A stretch of DNA of 64,000 bases from CAJQLB01 sp041392065 (GCA_041392065.1 JAWKMU010000002.1:434001-498000), one strand, 5' to 3'. Shown: positions 18,738 through 27,117, counted from the first letter of the stretch. Translations and numbers: made by a program. The notes: a model not told the origin generated them from the sequence alone.

Positions 18738-19961
18738 TTATACTAATTCTGAAACTTTAGGTTCTAGGACATGCAGTTGTTCCATGCACTCTCGCATCAT
18801 TTTGTAAGTACGTTCAATATCTGCATCCAAACCAATAGAAAAACGAATGAGTCCATCACTTAATCCCATAGCTTCACGCTCATCTTCAGGAATTTCAGAA
18901 GAGGTAGAACTTCCTGGTGCAGAAAATAAGGTTTTATAAAATCCTAAACTAACAGCTAGATATCCAAGATTTTTTTCTTGCATTAATTCCATTAATTCAT
19001 TGGCTTTATCTAAAGAACCAACATCAATAGTAAGCATTCCTCCAAATCCATATTTATCGTACATCATACTTTTAAAGAGCTCGTGGGAATGGTGTGATTT
19101 TAATCCAGGATAAACAGTTTTTAAACCATCTGCTTCAAACTTTTCTGCTAAGTACATTGCATTTTGGCTATGCTGTTGCATTCTAATATGTAATGTTCTT
19201 AGGTTTTTTAGTACTGAGGCAGAACGCAAACTGTCCATTGTTGAACCAAGCAACATGCAAGCTCCATCATTTACATTACGTAAATTGTCAATAAATTCTT
19301 GAGAGCCACATATAACTCCAGCAACTGTATCAGACGAGCCATTGATGAATTTTGTTAAGCTATGTACAACAATATCAGCTCCCAATTTTGCTGGAGAAAT
19401 AGATAGAGGAGAGAAGGTATTGTCTACAACTAACTTAAGATTATGCTTTTTAGCAATTTTAGCTAACCCATTTATATCTGCGACTTCAAGCAAAGGATTG
19501 CTTACAGATTCACAGTATAGAATTTTAGTGTTTTTAGTAATGGCAGCCTCAACAACATCTAGTTTTGTAATATCAACAAAAGAGGTTTCAATATTGAATT
19601 TTGGTGTAAAATTCTTTAAAAAAGCATAAGTTCCACCATAAATTGTTCTGCTTGATACTATATGGTCTCCAGCATTACAAAGTTGTAAAATAACTGGAGT
19701 AATAGCTCCCATTCCTGAGGCTGTAACAGTTGCAGTTTCTGTACCTTCCATTGCTGCAAGGGCTTCGCCTAAGTATAAATTTGAAGGTGACGAATGACGA
19801 GAGTATAAATAACAACCATCTGCGTTACCTTCAAAAGTATCAAACATCGTTTTTGCAGATAAAAATGTATAAGTTGACGAGTCTGAAATGGAAGGGTTAA
19901 CTCCTCCAAATTCACCAAAATATTGTAAATCCTGTATATTGTTTGCTGGTTTGAATTCCAT
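18738..19961 (-). CDS. Cys/Met-metabolism PLP-dependent enzyme (gamma-lyase or gamma-synthase type)
   Basis: A 407-aa fold-type I PLP enzyme of the Cys_Met_Meta_PP family. The PLP lysine is Lys204 in VVHSLTKFINGSSD; other signatures are ASGMGAI, the VVDNTFSPL aspartate and SRHSSPS. Members cleave or build C-S bonds in methionine, cystathionine and homocysteine metabolism. The position of the methionine gamma-lyase active-site Cys (YGCT) is Gly here (YGGT), so I do not call it a methionine gamma-lyase. It is divergent from an Lrp-type regulator, which may control it in response to an amino acid. Confidence 0.88.
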   Translation of the reverse strand: MEFKPANNIQDLQYFGEFGGVNPSISDSSTYTFLSAKTMFDTFEGNADGCYLYSRHSSPSNLYLGEALAAMEGTETATVTASGMGAITPVILQLCNAGDHIVSSRTIYGGTYAFLKNFTPKFNIETSFVDITKLDVVEAAITKNTKILYCESVSNPLLEVADINGLAKIAKKHNLKLVVDNTFSPLSISPAKLGADIVVHSLTKFINGSSDTVAGVICGSQEFIDNLRNVNDGACMLLGSTMDSLRSASVLKNLRTLHIRMQQHSQNAMYLAEKFEADGLKTVYPGLKSHHSHELFKSMMYDKYGFGGMLTIDVGSLDKANELMELMQEKNLGYLAVSLGFYKTLFSAPGSSTSSEIPEDEREAMGLSDGLIRFSIGLDADIERTYKMMRECMEQLHVLEPKVSELV

Positions 19962-20126
19962 GATAATTGTTTTTATTAGTTTATTATGGTGTAAAATTCT
20001 TAATTTTTAGATTAAATATCAATATAAAATTATATATTTAGAAAATAAATCTACAGCATTAGCTTTATAAAGTATATTGTTGTCGTTTTATAGCTTATAA
20101 TTTATTCAACCAGAAAAATTTTCGAT

Positions 20127-20585
20127 ATGACTTTTGATGACATTGACAAGAAATTGCTTGAACTGCTCCAAACAGATAGCAAACAAACCAACAAAGAGCT
20201 TTCAAGCAAGCTTAATTTATCAATTACTGCTGTTTACGAACGCATAAAAAAGCTTGAAAATAATGGAGTTATAGATAAGTATGTAGCGCTAATCAACAAA
20301 GAAAAGATTAATAAAGCCTTTGTGGCCTTTTGCCATGTAAAGTTGATGCAGCACACACAGGAATTTGTGACTAAATTTGAGAGAGAAGTTGTAAAAATTG
20401 ACGAAGTAGTGGAATGTTACCACATCAGTGGAGATTATGATTATTTACTAAAGGTTCATGTAAGTGATATGGAAGCTTTTAGAGAATTTATGGTAAAAAA
20501 ACTCACTACAATTAGTCATATTGGTAGTACTCACAGTATGTTTATGATTAATGAAGTGAAGCGAACCACAGCTATTAGTGTTTAG
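20127..20585 (+). CDS. Lrp/AsnC-family transcriptional regulator
   Basis: A 152-aa leucine-responsive-type regulator: N-terminal winged helix-turn-helix (about 5-60, KLLELLQTDSKQTNKELSSKL then VYERIKKLENNGVI) and C-terminal RAM/AsnC ligand-binding domain (about 68-145, CYHISGDYDYLLKV). It is transcribed away from the sulfur-amino-acid PLP enzyme across 165 bp of AT-rich sequence, the usual arrangement for a local regulator. I found no clean operator by eye. Confidence 0.93.
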   Translation: MTFDDIDKKLLELLQTDSKQTNKELSSKLNLSITAVYERIKKLENNGVIDKYVALINKEKINKAFVAFCHVKLMQHTQEFVTKFEREVVKIDEVVECYHISGDYDYLLKVHVSDMEAFREFMVKKLTTISHIGSTHSMFMINEVKRTTAISV

Positions 20586-20586
20586 T

Positions 20587-21213
20587 ATGCAAAACATTAG
20601 TTATAAGCTTATTGAGTTTTTCATTGCCTTTATAATTGTGCCAATAAGCTTTGTGTTAAATTATCCAGTATTGTTTAAAATGATAATAGGATGCTTAGGA
20701 TTTCTTTATGTCCTATTTGTTTTACTGAGAATTGAAAAAAACGAGTTTAAAATTGCAAAAGGACTTAACTGGAAATTGTTCTGGAAACAGACTTTACTGA
20801 AACTTTTGGCAGTTATTGTTTTGACTACAATATACGTTTGGATATTTGATAAAACCAATCTATTTAGTGTAGTATTAAGCAAACCTTTGCTTTGGTTAGC
20901 CATTTTATTCATTTACAGCGTGTTTTCGGTTTATCCTCAGGAGTTAATATTTAGGACATTTTTCTTTCAACGCTATGAAACTTTGTTTAGCTCAAAAACA
21001 TTACTCATTTTTGTAAATGCCATAGTGTTTTGTTTGGCACATTTGTTCTTTAGAAATACGTTAGTATTAGTTCTTACATTTCTTGGTGGTTTGTTATTCG
21101 GACTTACCTTTTATAAAACAAAATCTACCCTATTTGTAACCATAGAGCATGCTATTTACGGTTGCTGGTTGTTTACTGTTGGTATGGGAGAAATGCTAGG
21201 ATTTCCTAACTAG
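20587..21213 (+). CDS. CPBP-family intramembrane protein (Rce1-like)
   Basis: I choose the ATG at 20587, one base past the regulator stop; a GTG at 20578 in the same frame would overlap that gene. The product is 208 aa with about 6 membrane helices. The CPBP/Abi motifs are recognisable: motif 1 is QELIFR in place of the usual EExxxR, then CLAHLFF and IEHAIYG. The first Glu of motif 1 is replaced by Gln, so protease activity is uncertain. Tight coupling to the Lrp gene suggests co-transcription. Confidence 0.82.
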   Translation: MQNISYKLIEFFIAFIIVPISFVLNYPVLFKMIIGCLGFLYVLFVLLRIEKNEFKIAKGLNWKLFWKQTLLKLLAVIVLTTIYVWIFDKTNLFSVVLSKPLLWLAILFIYSVFSVYPQELIFRTFFFQRYETLFSSKTLLIFVNAIVFCLAHLFFRNTLVLVLTFLGGLLFGLTFYKTKSTLFVTIEHAIYGCWLFTVGMGEMLGFPN

Positions 21214-21243
21214 ATTTATCTTTTAAAAATTCATAATAACTCA

Positions 21244-21275
21244 TTGGTTATTAATAAATCATTATCGTACTTTTG
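21244..21275 (+). promoter_or_regulatory. Predicted promoter for lpdA
   Basis: TTG at 21244-21246, a 21-bp gap, then TACTTTTG (21268-21275) matching the Bacteroidota -7 consensus TAnnTTTG. It implies a leader of about 120 nt before lpdA that contains two inverted repeats. Confidence 0.65.
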
Positions 21276-21289
21276 TATTCGCAAAAATC

Positions 21290-21309
21290 GTTTACAACTG
21301 GTTGTAAAC
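21290..21309. promoter_or_regulatory. Perfect 9-bp inverted repeat downstream of the lpdA promoter
   Basis: GTTTACAAC-tg-GTTGTAAAC. It lies about 15 bases beyond the predicted -7 box, where a repressor would sit, and could equally fold in the transcript. No T-run follows, so it is not a terminator. Role inferred from position only. Confidence 0.5.
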
Positions 21310-21321
21310 ACGATCAAACTG

Positions 21322-21376
21322 TCATTCCTGCGTTCACATGTCGCCATAGCTATAGCGAAGGCGCAATGCAGGAACG
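21322..21376. repeat. Imperfect inverted repeat in the lpdA leader
   Basis: The left arm starts TTCCTGCGTT and the right arm ends TGCAGGAAC, with further pairing TCGCC/GGCGC around a short palindromic centre (ATAGCTAT). It resembles the TTCCTGC-type dispersed hairpins common between flavobacterial genes and is absent from coding sequence in this window. Confidence 0.55.
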
Positions 21377-21404
21377 TATTAACACAAACTGAAATAATTA
21401 TCTT

Positions 21405-22805
21405 ATGAATTCGTACGATGTAGCAGTAATAGGTTCTGGTCCTGGAGGATATGTAGCAGCAATTCGCTGTTCGCAATTAGGAATGAAAACTGCAATAATT
21501 GAAAAATATTCTGTACTTGGAGGCACTTGTTTAAATGTTGGTTGCATACCAAGTAAAGCACTTTTAGACTCATCACACCATTACGAAGATGCCATTAAGC
21601 ATTTCGCTGAACATGGTATTGAAATTCCTGGTGATGTTAAAGTGAATATTGAACAAATGATAGCAAGAAAACAATCGGTTGTAGATCAAACTACAAGTGG
21701 TATTGATTTCTTAATGAAGAAAAACAACATCGATGTTTACGAAGGCGTTGGAAGCTTTAAAGATGCAACTCACATCACCATTTCAGGAAAAGAAACCATA
21801 GAAATTGAAGCTAAAAATACCATTATAGCAACTGGAAGTAAACCTTCAAGTTTACCTTTTATAAATATTGACAAAGAGCGAGTTATAACTTCAACAGAAG
21901 CTTTAAAACTTAAAGAAATTCCTAAGCACATGATTGTGATTGGTGGAGGCGTTATTGGCTTAGAACTTGGTCAGGTTTACAGACGTTTAGGTAGTGAAGT
22001 GACCATTGTTGAGTACATGGACAGAATCATTCCAACTATGGATTCTGGATTGTCTAAAGAACTAAACAAGGTATTCAAAAAAGCAAAATTCACCATCAAC
22101 ACCTCCCACAAAGTAAAGTCTGTGGAGCGCAATGGCGACGAAGTGATTGTTAAGGCAGACGACAAAAAAGGACAAGAAGTTGTTATAAAAGGCGATTACT
22201 GCTTGGTGTCAGTTGGTCGTCGTCCTTATACAGATGGCTTAAATGCTGAAGCAGCAGGAGTGAAGCTAAACGATAGAGGACAAATAGAAGTCAACGAGCA
22301 CTTACAAACCACTGCAAAAAACATTTATGCTATTGGAGATGTTGTAAAAGGCGCTATGTTGGCACATAAAGCTTCAGAAGAAGGTGTTTTAGTAGCTGAA
22401 ATTTTAGCAGGACAAAAACCACACATCAATTATAACCTTATTCCAGGAGTGGTTTATACATGGCCAGAAGTGGCTAGTGTTGGTAAAACCGAAGAACAAT
22501 TACAGGAAGCAGGAGTGGAGTATAAAACAGGTCAATTCCCAATGCGAGCATTAGGTAGAAGCAGAGCAAGTATGGATATTGAAGGTTTTGTAAAAATTCT
22601 TGCAGATAAAACGACTGACGAAATTTTAGGTGTACACATGATTGGAGCACGTGCTGCAGATATGATTGCCGAAGCTGTTGTAGCTATGGAGTACAGAGCC
22701 TCAGCCGAAGATGTCTCACGTATGTCTCATGCACATCCAACCTTTACAGAAGCTATTAAAGAAGCAGCCTTAGCTGCTACTGATGATATTGCATTGCATA
22801 TCTAG
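21405..22805 (+). CDS. lpdA: Dihydrolipoyl dehydrogenase
   Basis: A 466-aa flavoprotein disulfide reductase, the E3 subunit of 2-oxo acid dehydrogenase complexes (and of glycine cleavage), which reoxidises dihydrolipoamide with NAD+. It shows the FAD motif GSGPGGYVAA, redox-active Cys42 and Cys47 (GGTCLNVGCIPSK), NAD-binding GGGVIGLELG, FAD motif YAIGDV, and the catalytic His444-Glu449 pair (HPTFTEA). Length is standard. No E1 or E2 gene is adjacent. A hairpin and a terminator follow the stop codon. Confidence 0.97.
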   Translation: MNSYDVAVIGSGPGGYVAAIRCSQLGMKTAIIEKYSVLGGTCLNVGCIPSKALLDSSHHYEDAIKHFAEHGIEIPGDVKVNIEQMIARKQSVVDQTTSGIDFLMKKNNIDVYEGVGSFKDATHITISGKETIEIEAKNTIIATGSKPSSLPFINIDKERVITSTEALKLKEIPKHMIVIGGGVIGLELGQVYRRLGSEVTIVEYMDRIIPTMDSGLSKELNKVFKKAKFTINTSHKVKSVERNGDEVIVKADDKKGQEVVIKGDYCLVSVGRRPYTDGLNAEAAGVKLNDRGQIEVNEHLQTTAKNIYAIGDVVKGAMLAHKASEEGVLVAEILAGQKPHINYNLIPGVVYTWPEVASVGKTEEQLQEAGVEYKTGQFPMRALGRSRASMDIEGFVKILADKTTDEILGVHMIGARAADMIAEAVVAMEYRASAEDVSRMSHAHPTFTEAIKEAALAATDDIALHI

Positions 22806-22823
22806 TTCCCACGAAAGTGGGAA
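22806..22823. repeat. Short hairpin repeat (TTCCCAC / GTGGGAA)
   Basis: A perfect 7-bp stem with GAAA loop, one base after the lpdA stop. A near-identical hairpin in the opposite orientation lies at 38181-38198 ahead of hisS, so this is a dispersed repeat and not a gene-specific signal. Confidence 0.6.
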
Positions 22824-22841
22824 TCTTTCAAATTGAATCTC

Positions 22842-22974
22842 AAAACATAAAGCGAACCCAAAAGGTTCGCTTTTTTGTTTCTTGTTCATAACTTCTTATG
22901 CTTTTTAGTATTTAAAAAACTAACTTCGCTTTTGGATGATATCAGTCATTAAAACGAATGATATCTTAACCGTT
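22842..22974 (+). repeat. 133-bp direct repeat, copy 1 (contains lpdA terminator)
   Basis: This is about 98 percent identical to 23700-23833: two substitutions and one added base in the T-run. It holds a terminator hairpin at the left end, a gatatca/tgatatc hairpin, and ends at the GTT that opens cassette A1. The two copies flank the 23050-23538 gene. Confidence 0.9.
22850..22876 (+). terminator. Rho-independent terminator after lpdA
   Basis: A 9-bp stem AAGCGAACC/GGTTCGCTT, 5-nt loop and six T. The second copy of this hairpin sits at 23708-23735. Confidence 0.85.
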
Positions 22975-23831
22975 GTGCCTAATTTGCGAAAACACGAACT
23001 AAAAAGAAACTAATTGAAAAACATTTGAATACAATAACATTACCATTTAATGAGGAATAACAAGATTTTGAAGAAGTATCCAATTAATAAATTAATAACA
23101 GGTTTATTATTATTTGGATTTATTATTACAGGGTTTTTAGATTTAATTTTACATAGTAAAACATCCTACTCATCAATAATGGGAATGAATACTGATAGGG
23201 TTTATTTCTATACGTTCTTTTTACTAATAATAGGGTGTTGGCTTCTTTATAACAAATGGTTCGTTGGAATAGGGTTTATATGTTTGGCAACATTTAGCTC
23301 TTATTTTACTGAATATATTTCAATCCATAACTATTTCGCATCAATAGCAATATACATCGGTGTAATAATAGATGTAATCATACGAAAGGAAAAGAAATGG
23401 TTAATTCCATTAATTATTGTTGGAATATTGCAAGGTATTGCATTTCAAACTGGTTGGTTTGACTACTATATGGTCGGGTTTATGGAATTTTTAGGTCTAT
23501 GTACTGGTTCGATTTTCGTTATAAGAACAATTCAATAATGTGTAGTATTAAAATTAAAACTTTGATAAATAAAAAACTAGGCACAACAATTTATAACCGC
23601 TATTACGGCGGATTCGACTACGTCCGAATTCAATCGGAATAGCGTGGGTCAGTGCTTAATCGAAAAATAGTAACTAAAACCCATAACTGAGAGTTTTACA
23701 AAACCTAAAGCGAACCCAATAGGTTCGCTTTATTTGTTTCTTGTTCATAACTTCTTATGCTTTTTAGTATTTAAAAAACTAACTTCGCTTTTGGATGATA
23801 TCAGTCATTAAAACGAATGATATCTTAACCG
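22973..23831 (+). mobile_element. Integron-like gene cassette A1
   Basis: The unit opens at 22972 with GTT-GTGCCTA-ATT and closes with AAC-TAGGCAC-AAC-AA (23575-23589). The closing 7-mer is the exact reverse complement of the opening one. If cut as in integrons, between G and TT, the unit is 859 bp and carries one gene (23050-23538) in the cassette orientation. Its 3' site (23575-23833) is long and seems chimeric: the left half has TTTATAACCGC next to the inverse core, without the expected complement on the right, where the 134-bp repeat lies. No recombinase is encoded. The boundaries are observed; the mobility is inferred. Confidence 0.6.
23050..23538 (+). CDS. Small multi-pass membrane protein of unknown function (cassette cargo)
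   Basis: A 162-aa protein with five to six hydrophobic segments (about 15-35, 50-67, 70-87, 93-110, 115-135 and 140-158), short charged loops and no catalytic motif that I recognise. It begins 78 bases inside cassette A1 and is the only gene there. Its C-terminus ends before the inverse core, so the site does not interrupt it. It lies between two nearly identical 133-134 bp repeats and is absent from any obvious operon, as expected for an acquired gene. Function unknown. Confidence 0.75.
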   Translation: MRNNKILKKYPINKLITGLLLFGFIITGFLDLILHSKTSYSSIMGMNTDRVYFYTFFLLIIGCWLLYNKWFVGIGFICLATFSSYFTEYISIHNYFASIAIYIGVIIDVIIRKEKKWLIPLIIVGILQGIAFQTGWFDYYMVGFMEFLGLCTGSIFVIRTIQ

Positions 23832-23908
23832 TTAGGCAACATTTGAGAAATCATTAAAGTCTGTAACAATTCAATAATTTCTCAATCTTTAGATAAAACG
23901 ACAAAGAA
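23539..23908. other. Gene-free stretch holding the A1/A2 cassette junction
   Basis: These 370 bases contain no credible gene. They hold the inverse core of cassette A1 (23575-23589), a region with nested inverted repeats (CCGCTATTAC ... and TCCGAATTC.AATCGGAAT around 23600-23640), the second copy of the 134-bp repeat, and the opening core of cassette A2 (23831-23843). Confidence 0.7.
23700..23833 (+). repeat. 134-bp direct repeat, copy 2
   Basis: Near-identical to 22842-22974, including a terminator hairpin (23708-23735, here followed by TTTATTT) and the final CCGTT. The next bases differ (AGGCAAC against GTGCCTA), exactly at the expected recombination point. Confidence 0.9.
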
Positions 23909-25216
23909 ATGAAAAAAACATTTACCCTCTTATTTGCAATTCTAAGTTTCAGCGCTACTTCACAGAATAAAATAGAATACCTACAAAACAACCGATTCGA
24001 CCTAACAAAATCAACATTTGAATTTCCTCAAAAAGATTTTCAACTTATTGGGTTTGGTGCTTACCACGGTAGTCAAAAAACCGAAACTACTGAAATTGAA
24101 TTGCTTAAATCTTTGACAAATAAAGGAACGATTAAATATTATCTACCCGAAACCGACTTTAGTATAGCATACTATTTTAATGATTTTCTTAAAACGGGCG
24201 ACACTATTCTTTTAAAAGAGTTAGTAGAACATTATGGAAGTCGGGTGCCTCAAGACAAAAGCATTTCTACTTATAAAAAATGGTTAAAACTTAAAACCTT
24301 AAATGACGAACTACCTAAAGAAGATAAACTTACTGTTCTTGGCGTTGACCTTTTAGTAAGCTATAAATATACCACAAAGCACTTGCTAGAATTAATTGAC
24401 AGTAAAATACACGCTAGAAAATCAGTAGATGATTTAGCCAAAATGATTGAAAATGACACAATCGATTTCTTTCCTTTTTCCGCGACTTATTCAAAGCATA
24501 TTTTAGAGGCCTTTGTTGAAGATTATGAAAAAAATAATCTTGAATTTAAGGGTTATATTTTAGACAACTTTGCTTTTTCACACATCTTAAAAAACCTAAA
24601 AGAGACTTTTGTAGATTTTGACAATTCTACAAAAAGAGAACGATTAATGTATGAAAACTATGTTGCATTAAGTTCTTATTACAAATTTAAGAAAAAACCA
24701 CAGTTCGCTAGATTTGGCTTCTTTCATTTAGAAAAACAATGGGAAGGTAAAAACCCATCATTCTTTTTACAATTAATTGAGAATAATATTATTCAAAGAG
24801 ATAAAATAATTTCGGTTATAGGATATTTAACAGAAAGTAGAGTGCTTTGGGGAAGGGTTTTGGATGATAATGGAAATTATAAAGATTACAATACAGAAGG
24901 TGGATATGGAATAGGCGATTATGAAAAGGAATATTTTCTTGGAATTGAAAAGCTAAAAGAAAGTAAAATTTCAGATATTACGCTCTTTCGATTAAATCAA
25001 AAAAATTCCCCATATTCAAATGGAATTCCTGACTTAATGGAAATTGTTATGACCGAAGAAAAATCGAATGGCGAATTGGTACAGGGAAAATCTACAACAG
25101 AATATTTGGATTATGCTGTGTTAATCTCAAATTCTCCAGCAAGCATTCCAATTGAAGAAATGGATAAAAAAACGTTGCCTAACAAAGTATATAAAAAACA
25201 GGCGAAACAGTTGTAA
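23909..25216 (+). CDS. Secreted protein, possibly erythromycin-esterase/ChaN-like fold (cassette cargo)
   Basis: A 435-aa protein with a signal peptide ending SATSQ. The pattern FGAYHGSQKTETTE (His53), then YLPETDFSIAYYFNDFL, and a later RFGFFHLEKQ resembles the spaced Glu/His motifs of erythromycin-esterase-like proteins, whose members are mostly not antibiotic esterases. I recognise this only weakly and assign no substrate. The reading frame runs straight through the cassette inverse core (residues KTLPNK) and stops 33 bases later, so the last 13 or so residues are encoded by the recombination site. Confidence 0.7.
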   Translation: MKKTFTLLFAILSFSATSQNKIEYLQNNRFDLTKSTFEFPQKDFQLIGFGAYHGSQKTETTEIELLKSLTNKGTIKYYLPETDFSIAYYFNDFLKTGDTILLKELVEHYGSRVPQDKSISTYKKWLKLKTLNDELPKEDKLTVLGVDLLVSYKYTTKHLLELIDSKIHARKSVDDLAKMIENDTIDFFPFSATYSKHILEAFVEDYEKNNLEFKGYILDNFAFSHILKNLKETFVDFDNSTKRERLMYENYVALSSYYKFKKKPQFARFGFFHLEKQWEGKNPSFFLQLIENNIIQRDKIISVIGYLTESRVLWGRVLDDNGNYKDYNTEGGYGIGDYEKEYFLGIEKLKESKISDITLFRLNQKNSPYSNGIPDLMEIVMTEEKSNGELVQGKSTTEYLDYAVLISNSPASIPIEEMDKKTLPNKVYKKQAKQL

Positions 25217-25301
25217 ATTCAAGGATTGTGGCTCGTATCAAGCTTTGTTCTTAACCAAAAGTTTAGTGCTTCGAAATCGCCTACTTTTCATATACTCACC
25301 G
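25171..25301 (+). repeat. attC-like site of cassette A2
   Basis: Inverse core GCCTAAC (25177-25183) matches the RYYYAAC integron consensus exactly. It is followed by an AA spacer and AGTATATAA, which can pair with TTCATATACT at 25287-25296. The site ends at the G of CACCG (25301). Confidence 0.6.
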
Positions 25302-25356
25302 AAAGCGAAACCTCCAAAAAAATCTTTTCATATCTTTATAGTCTAACGTCCTTAAC

Positions 25357-26997
25357 ATGTCTGAGATACAAACTCCCTTAGATGCTTTTCTGTATTGGGA
25401 AAAGCAGGCTCCAAATCAGATATTTTTAAAACAACCCATTAATGGCAAGTATGTAACGTATACTTATGCAGAGGCTGGAAACGAAATACGTAAAATAGCA
25501 TCAGCATTAAAAAGCTATAACTTACCAGAAAAGAGTCATGTTGCATTACTCTCTAAAAACTGTGCACATTGGTGTATGGCAGACATTGCCATTATGATGT
25601 GTGGTTATGTGTCTATTCCCATTTATCCAACCTTAAATGCATCATCCATCAATCAGATTTTAGTGCATAGCGAAGCTAAAGCTATTATTATTGGTAAGTT
25701 GGACGATTTTAGCTCACAAAAGTCTGGTATTCCAGACATGCCAATAATCAGCGTAAAACTTTACAACGAAGATGAAGGCGATAGTTGGGAAGATTTAATA
25801 AAGTATCACCAACCTTTACAAGACATTCACAAACAGCAACCTGAAGATTTGCATACCATTATTTATACTTCAGGAACTACAGGAACACCAAAAGGCGTGA
25901 TGCACACTTCAGGAAATTTAATGGTAAGTGCAGATACTTTAACGACGTTGTTTGCACTTCCTAACAATCTTAGGTTGTTTTCATATTTGCCTTTGGCTCA
26001 CGTGGCTGAGCGTGTTTTAATAAATTCTGGTCTGAGGTTAGGAGGAGTGATTTCGTTTGCAGAATCCATAGAAACCTTCACTTCAGACTTAGAAAAAACG
26101 CAACCACAAATCTTTTTTGCTGTACCACGAATCTGGACTAAGTTTCGAGAAAAGATATTAGAGTCCCTTCCGCAGAAAAAATTGGACTTTTTGTTGCGTA
26201 TTCCTGTGTTAAACTCCATCATAAAGAAAAAACTAAAAAAGAAATTAGGACTTAGTGAAGCTGTGTTTATCTGTTCTGCTGCAGCTCCAATAGCATCTAG
26301 TTTGGTGGAATGGTACAGAAAACTGGACATCGTTATTTATCAAGGTTACGGAATGACTGAAGATTGCTGTGTGTCACACTTTAATACCAATGCAGACGAT
26401 AAAATTGGCACAGTTGGTAAAACGCTTTATAATGTAAAAGCTAAACTATCTGACGTTGGTGAAATTTGCATAAAGAACGATTGTTTAATGAAAGGTTACT
26501 ACAAAGAACCAGAAATTACAGCTTCGGTTTTTGATAGTGAAGGTTATTTAAAAACTGGAGATATTGGCGAGTTTGATCACGACGGATTTTTAAGCATTAC
26601 AGGACGTGTTAAAGACCAATTTAAAACTGATAAAGGCAAGTATATTTCACCTTCGCATATAGAACTTATTTTGTCTAAAAACACAGACATAGAACAGATT
26701 TGTGTGGTTGGTACTGGAATTCCTCAACCTATTGCCTTAATTACCTTAAGCGAATTGGGTAAACTAAAATCTAAAGAAGATGTATCCAGAAGTTTAATAG
26801 AAAGTGTAAAAGCCATGAACCCTTCACTTGAAAAACACGAAAAGATTGAAAAAGTGGTTGTGATGAAAGAAGATTGGAATGTTGATAATGGCTTAACTAC
26901 ACCAACACTAAAGGTGAAACGTAACAGTATAGAGAAAATCCATCAGCAGTTTTATAAGTCCTGGTTTGATATGGATGATGCTGTTATTTTTGAATAG
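25357..26997 (+). CDS. Long-chain fatty acid-CoA ligase (AMP-binding)
   Basis: A 546-aa adenylate-forming enzyme. Motifs: P-loop-like IIYTSGTTGTPKGVM (about 168-182), YGMTEDC (about 330) and the hinge TGDIGEFDHDGFLSITGRVKDQFKT (about 395-420). It has the membrane-associated FadD/AAE3 layout, activating long-chain fatty acids as acyl-CoA through acyl-AMP. It starts 55 bp past the right edge of cassette locus A, which may separate it from its original upstream neighbour. No other beta-oxidation gene is in the window. Confidence 0.9.
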   Translation: MSEIQTPLDAFLYWEKQAPNQIFLKQPINGKYVTYTYAEAGNEIRKIASALKSYNLPEKSHVALLSKNCAHWCMADIAIMMCGYVSIPIYPTLNASSINQILVHSEAKAIIIGKLDDFSSQKSGIPDMPIISVKLYNEDEGDSWEDLIKYHQPLQDIHKQQPEDLHTIIYTSGTTGTPKGVMHTSGNLMVSADTLTTLFALPNNLRLFSYLPLAHVAERVLINSGLRLGGVISFAESIETFTSDLEKTQPQIFFAVPRIWTKFREKILESLPQKKLDFLLRIPVLNSIIKKKLKKKLGLSEAVFICSAAAPIASSLVEWYRKLDIVIYQGYGMTEDCCVSHFNTNADDKIGTVGKTLYNVKAKLSDVGEICIKNDCLMKGYYKEPEITASVFDSEGYLKTGDIGEFDHDGFLSITGRVKDQFKTDKGKYISPSHIELILSKNTDIEQICVVGTGIPQPIALITLSELGKLKSKEDVSRSLIESVKAMNPSLEKHEKIEKVVVMKEDWNVDNGLTTPTLKVKRNSIEKIHQQFYKSWFDMDDAVIFE

Positions 26998-27029
26998 TTT
27001 TTAATTTCTGATTTCTGGTTTCTGGTTTC

Positions 27030-27117
27030 TCATTGTCAGTTCGAGTGATTTTTACTGACATTAGGAAGAAAAAATTGTATCGAGAACTATGAATAACTCT
27101 TAACTTCTTATTCTCGA
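27030..27117. repeat. Dispersed TTCGAG/ATCGAGAA-type repeat
   Basis: Contains GTCAGTTCGAG, GTATCGAGAAC and TTCTCGACAC, fragments of the common flavobacterial intergenic repeat also seen at 38025-38075. The rest of 26998-27282 shows nothing else that I can support. Confidence 0.45.

Larger units (their letters stand above)
23832..25301 (+). mobile_element. Integron-like gene cassette A2
   Basis: Opens GTT-AGGCAAC-ATT (23831-23843) and closes AAC-GTTGCCT-AAC-AA (25171-25185), again an exact private complement. The 3' site spans about 25171-25301, 131 nt, close to the upper size of known attC sites. Next to the inverse core AAAGTATATAA pairs with TTCATATACT (25287-25296), giving an attC-like L''/L' pair. 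The site ends CACCG at 25301, and the next bases are AAAGC, not TT, which marks the right edge of the array. Confidence 0.62.

Noticed and set aside
18738..19961. Calling the PLP enzyme a methionine gamma-lyase.
   Set aside because: The diagnostic active-site Cys is Gly (YGGT), so only the broader family is supported.
23909..25216. Calling the cassette gene a macrolide-resistance esterase.
   Set aside because: Only spaced His/Glu motifs are reminiscent of the family, and most such proteins are not resistance enzymes; no resistance claim is justified.
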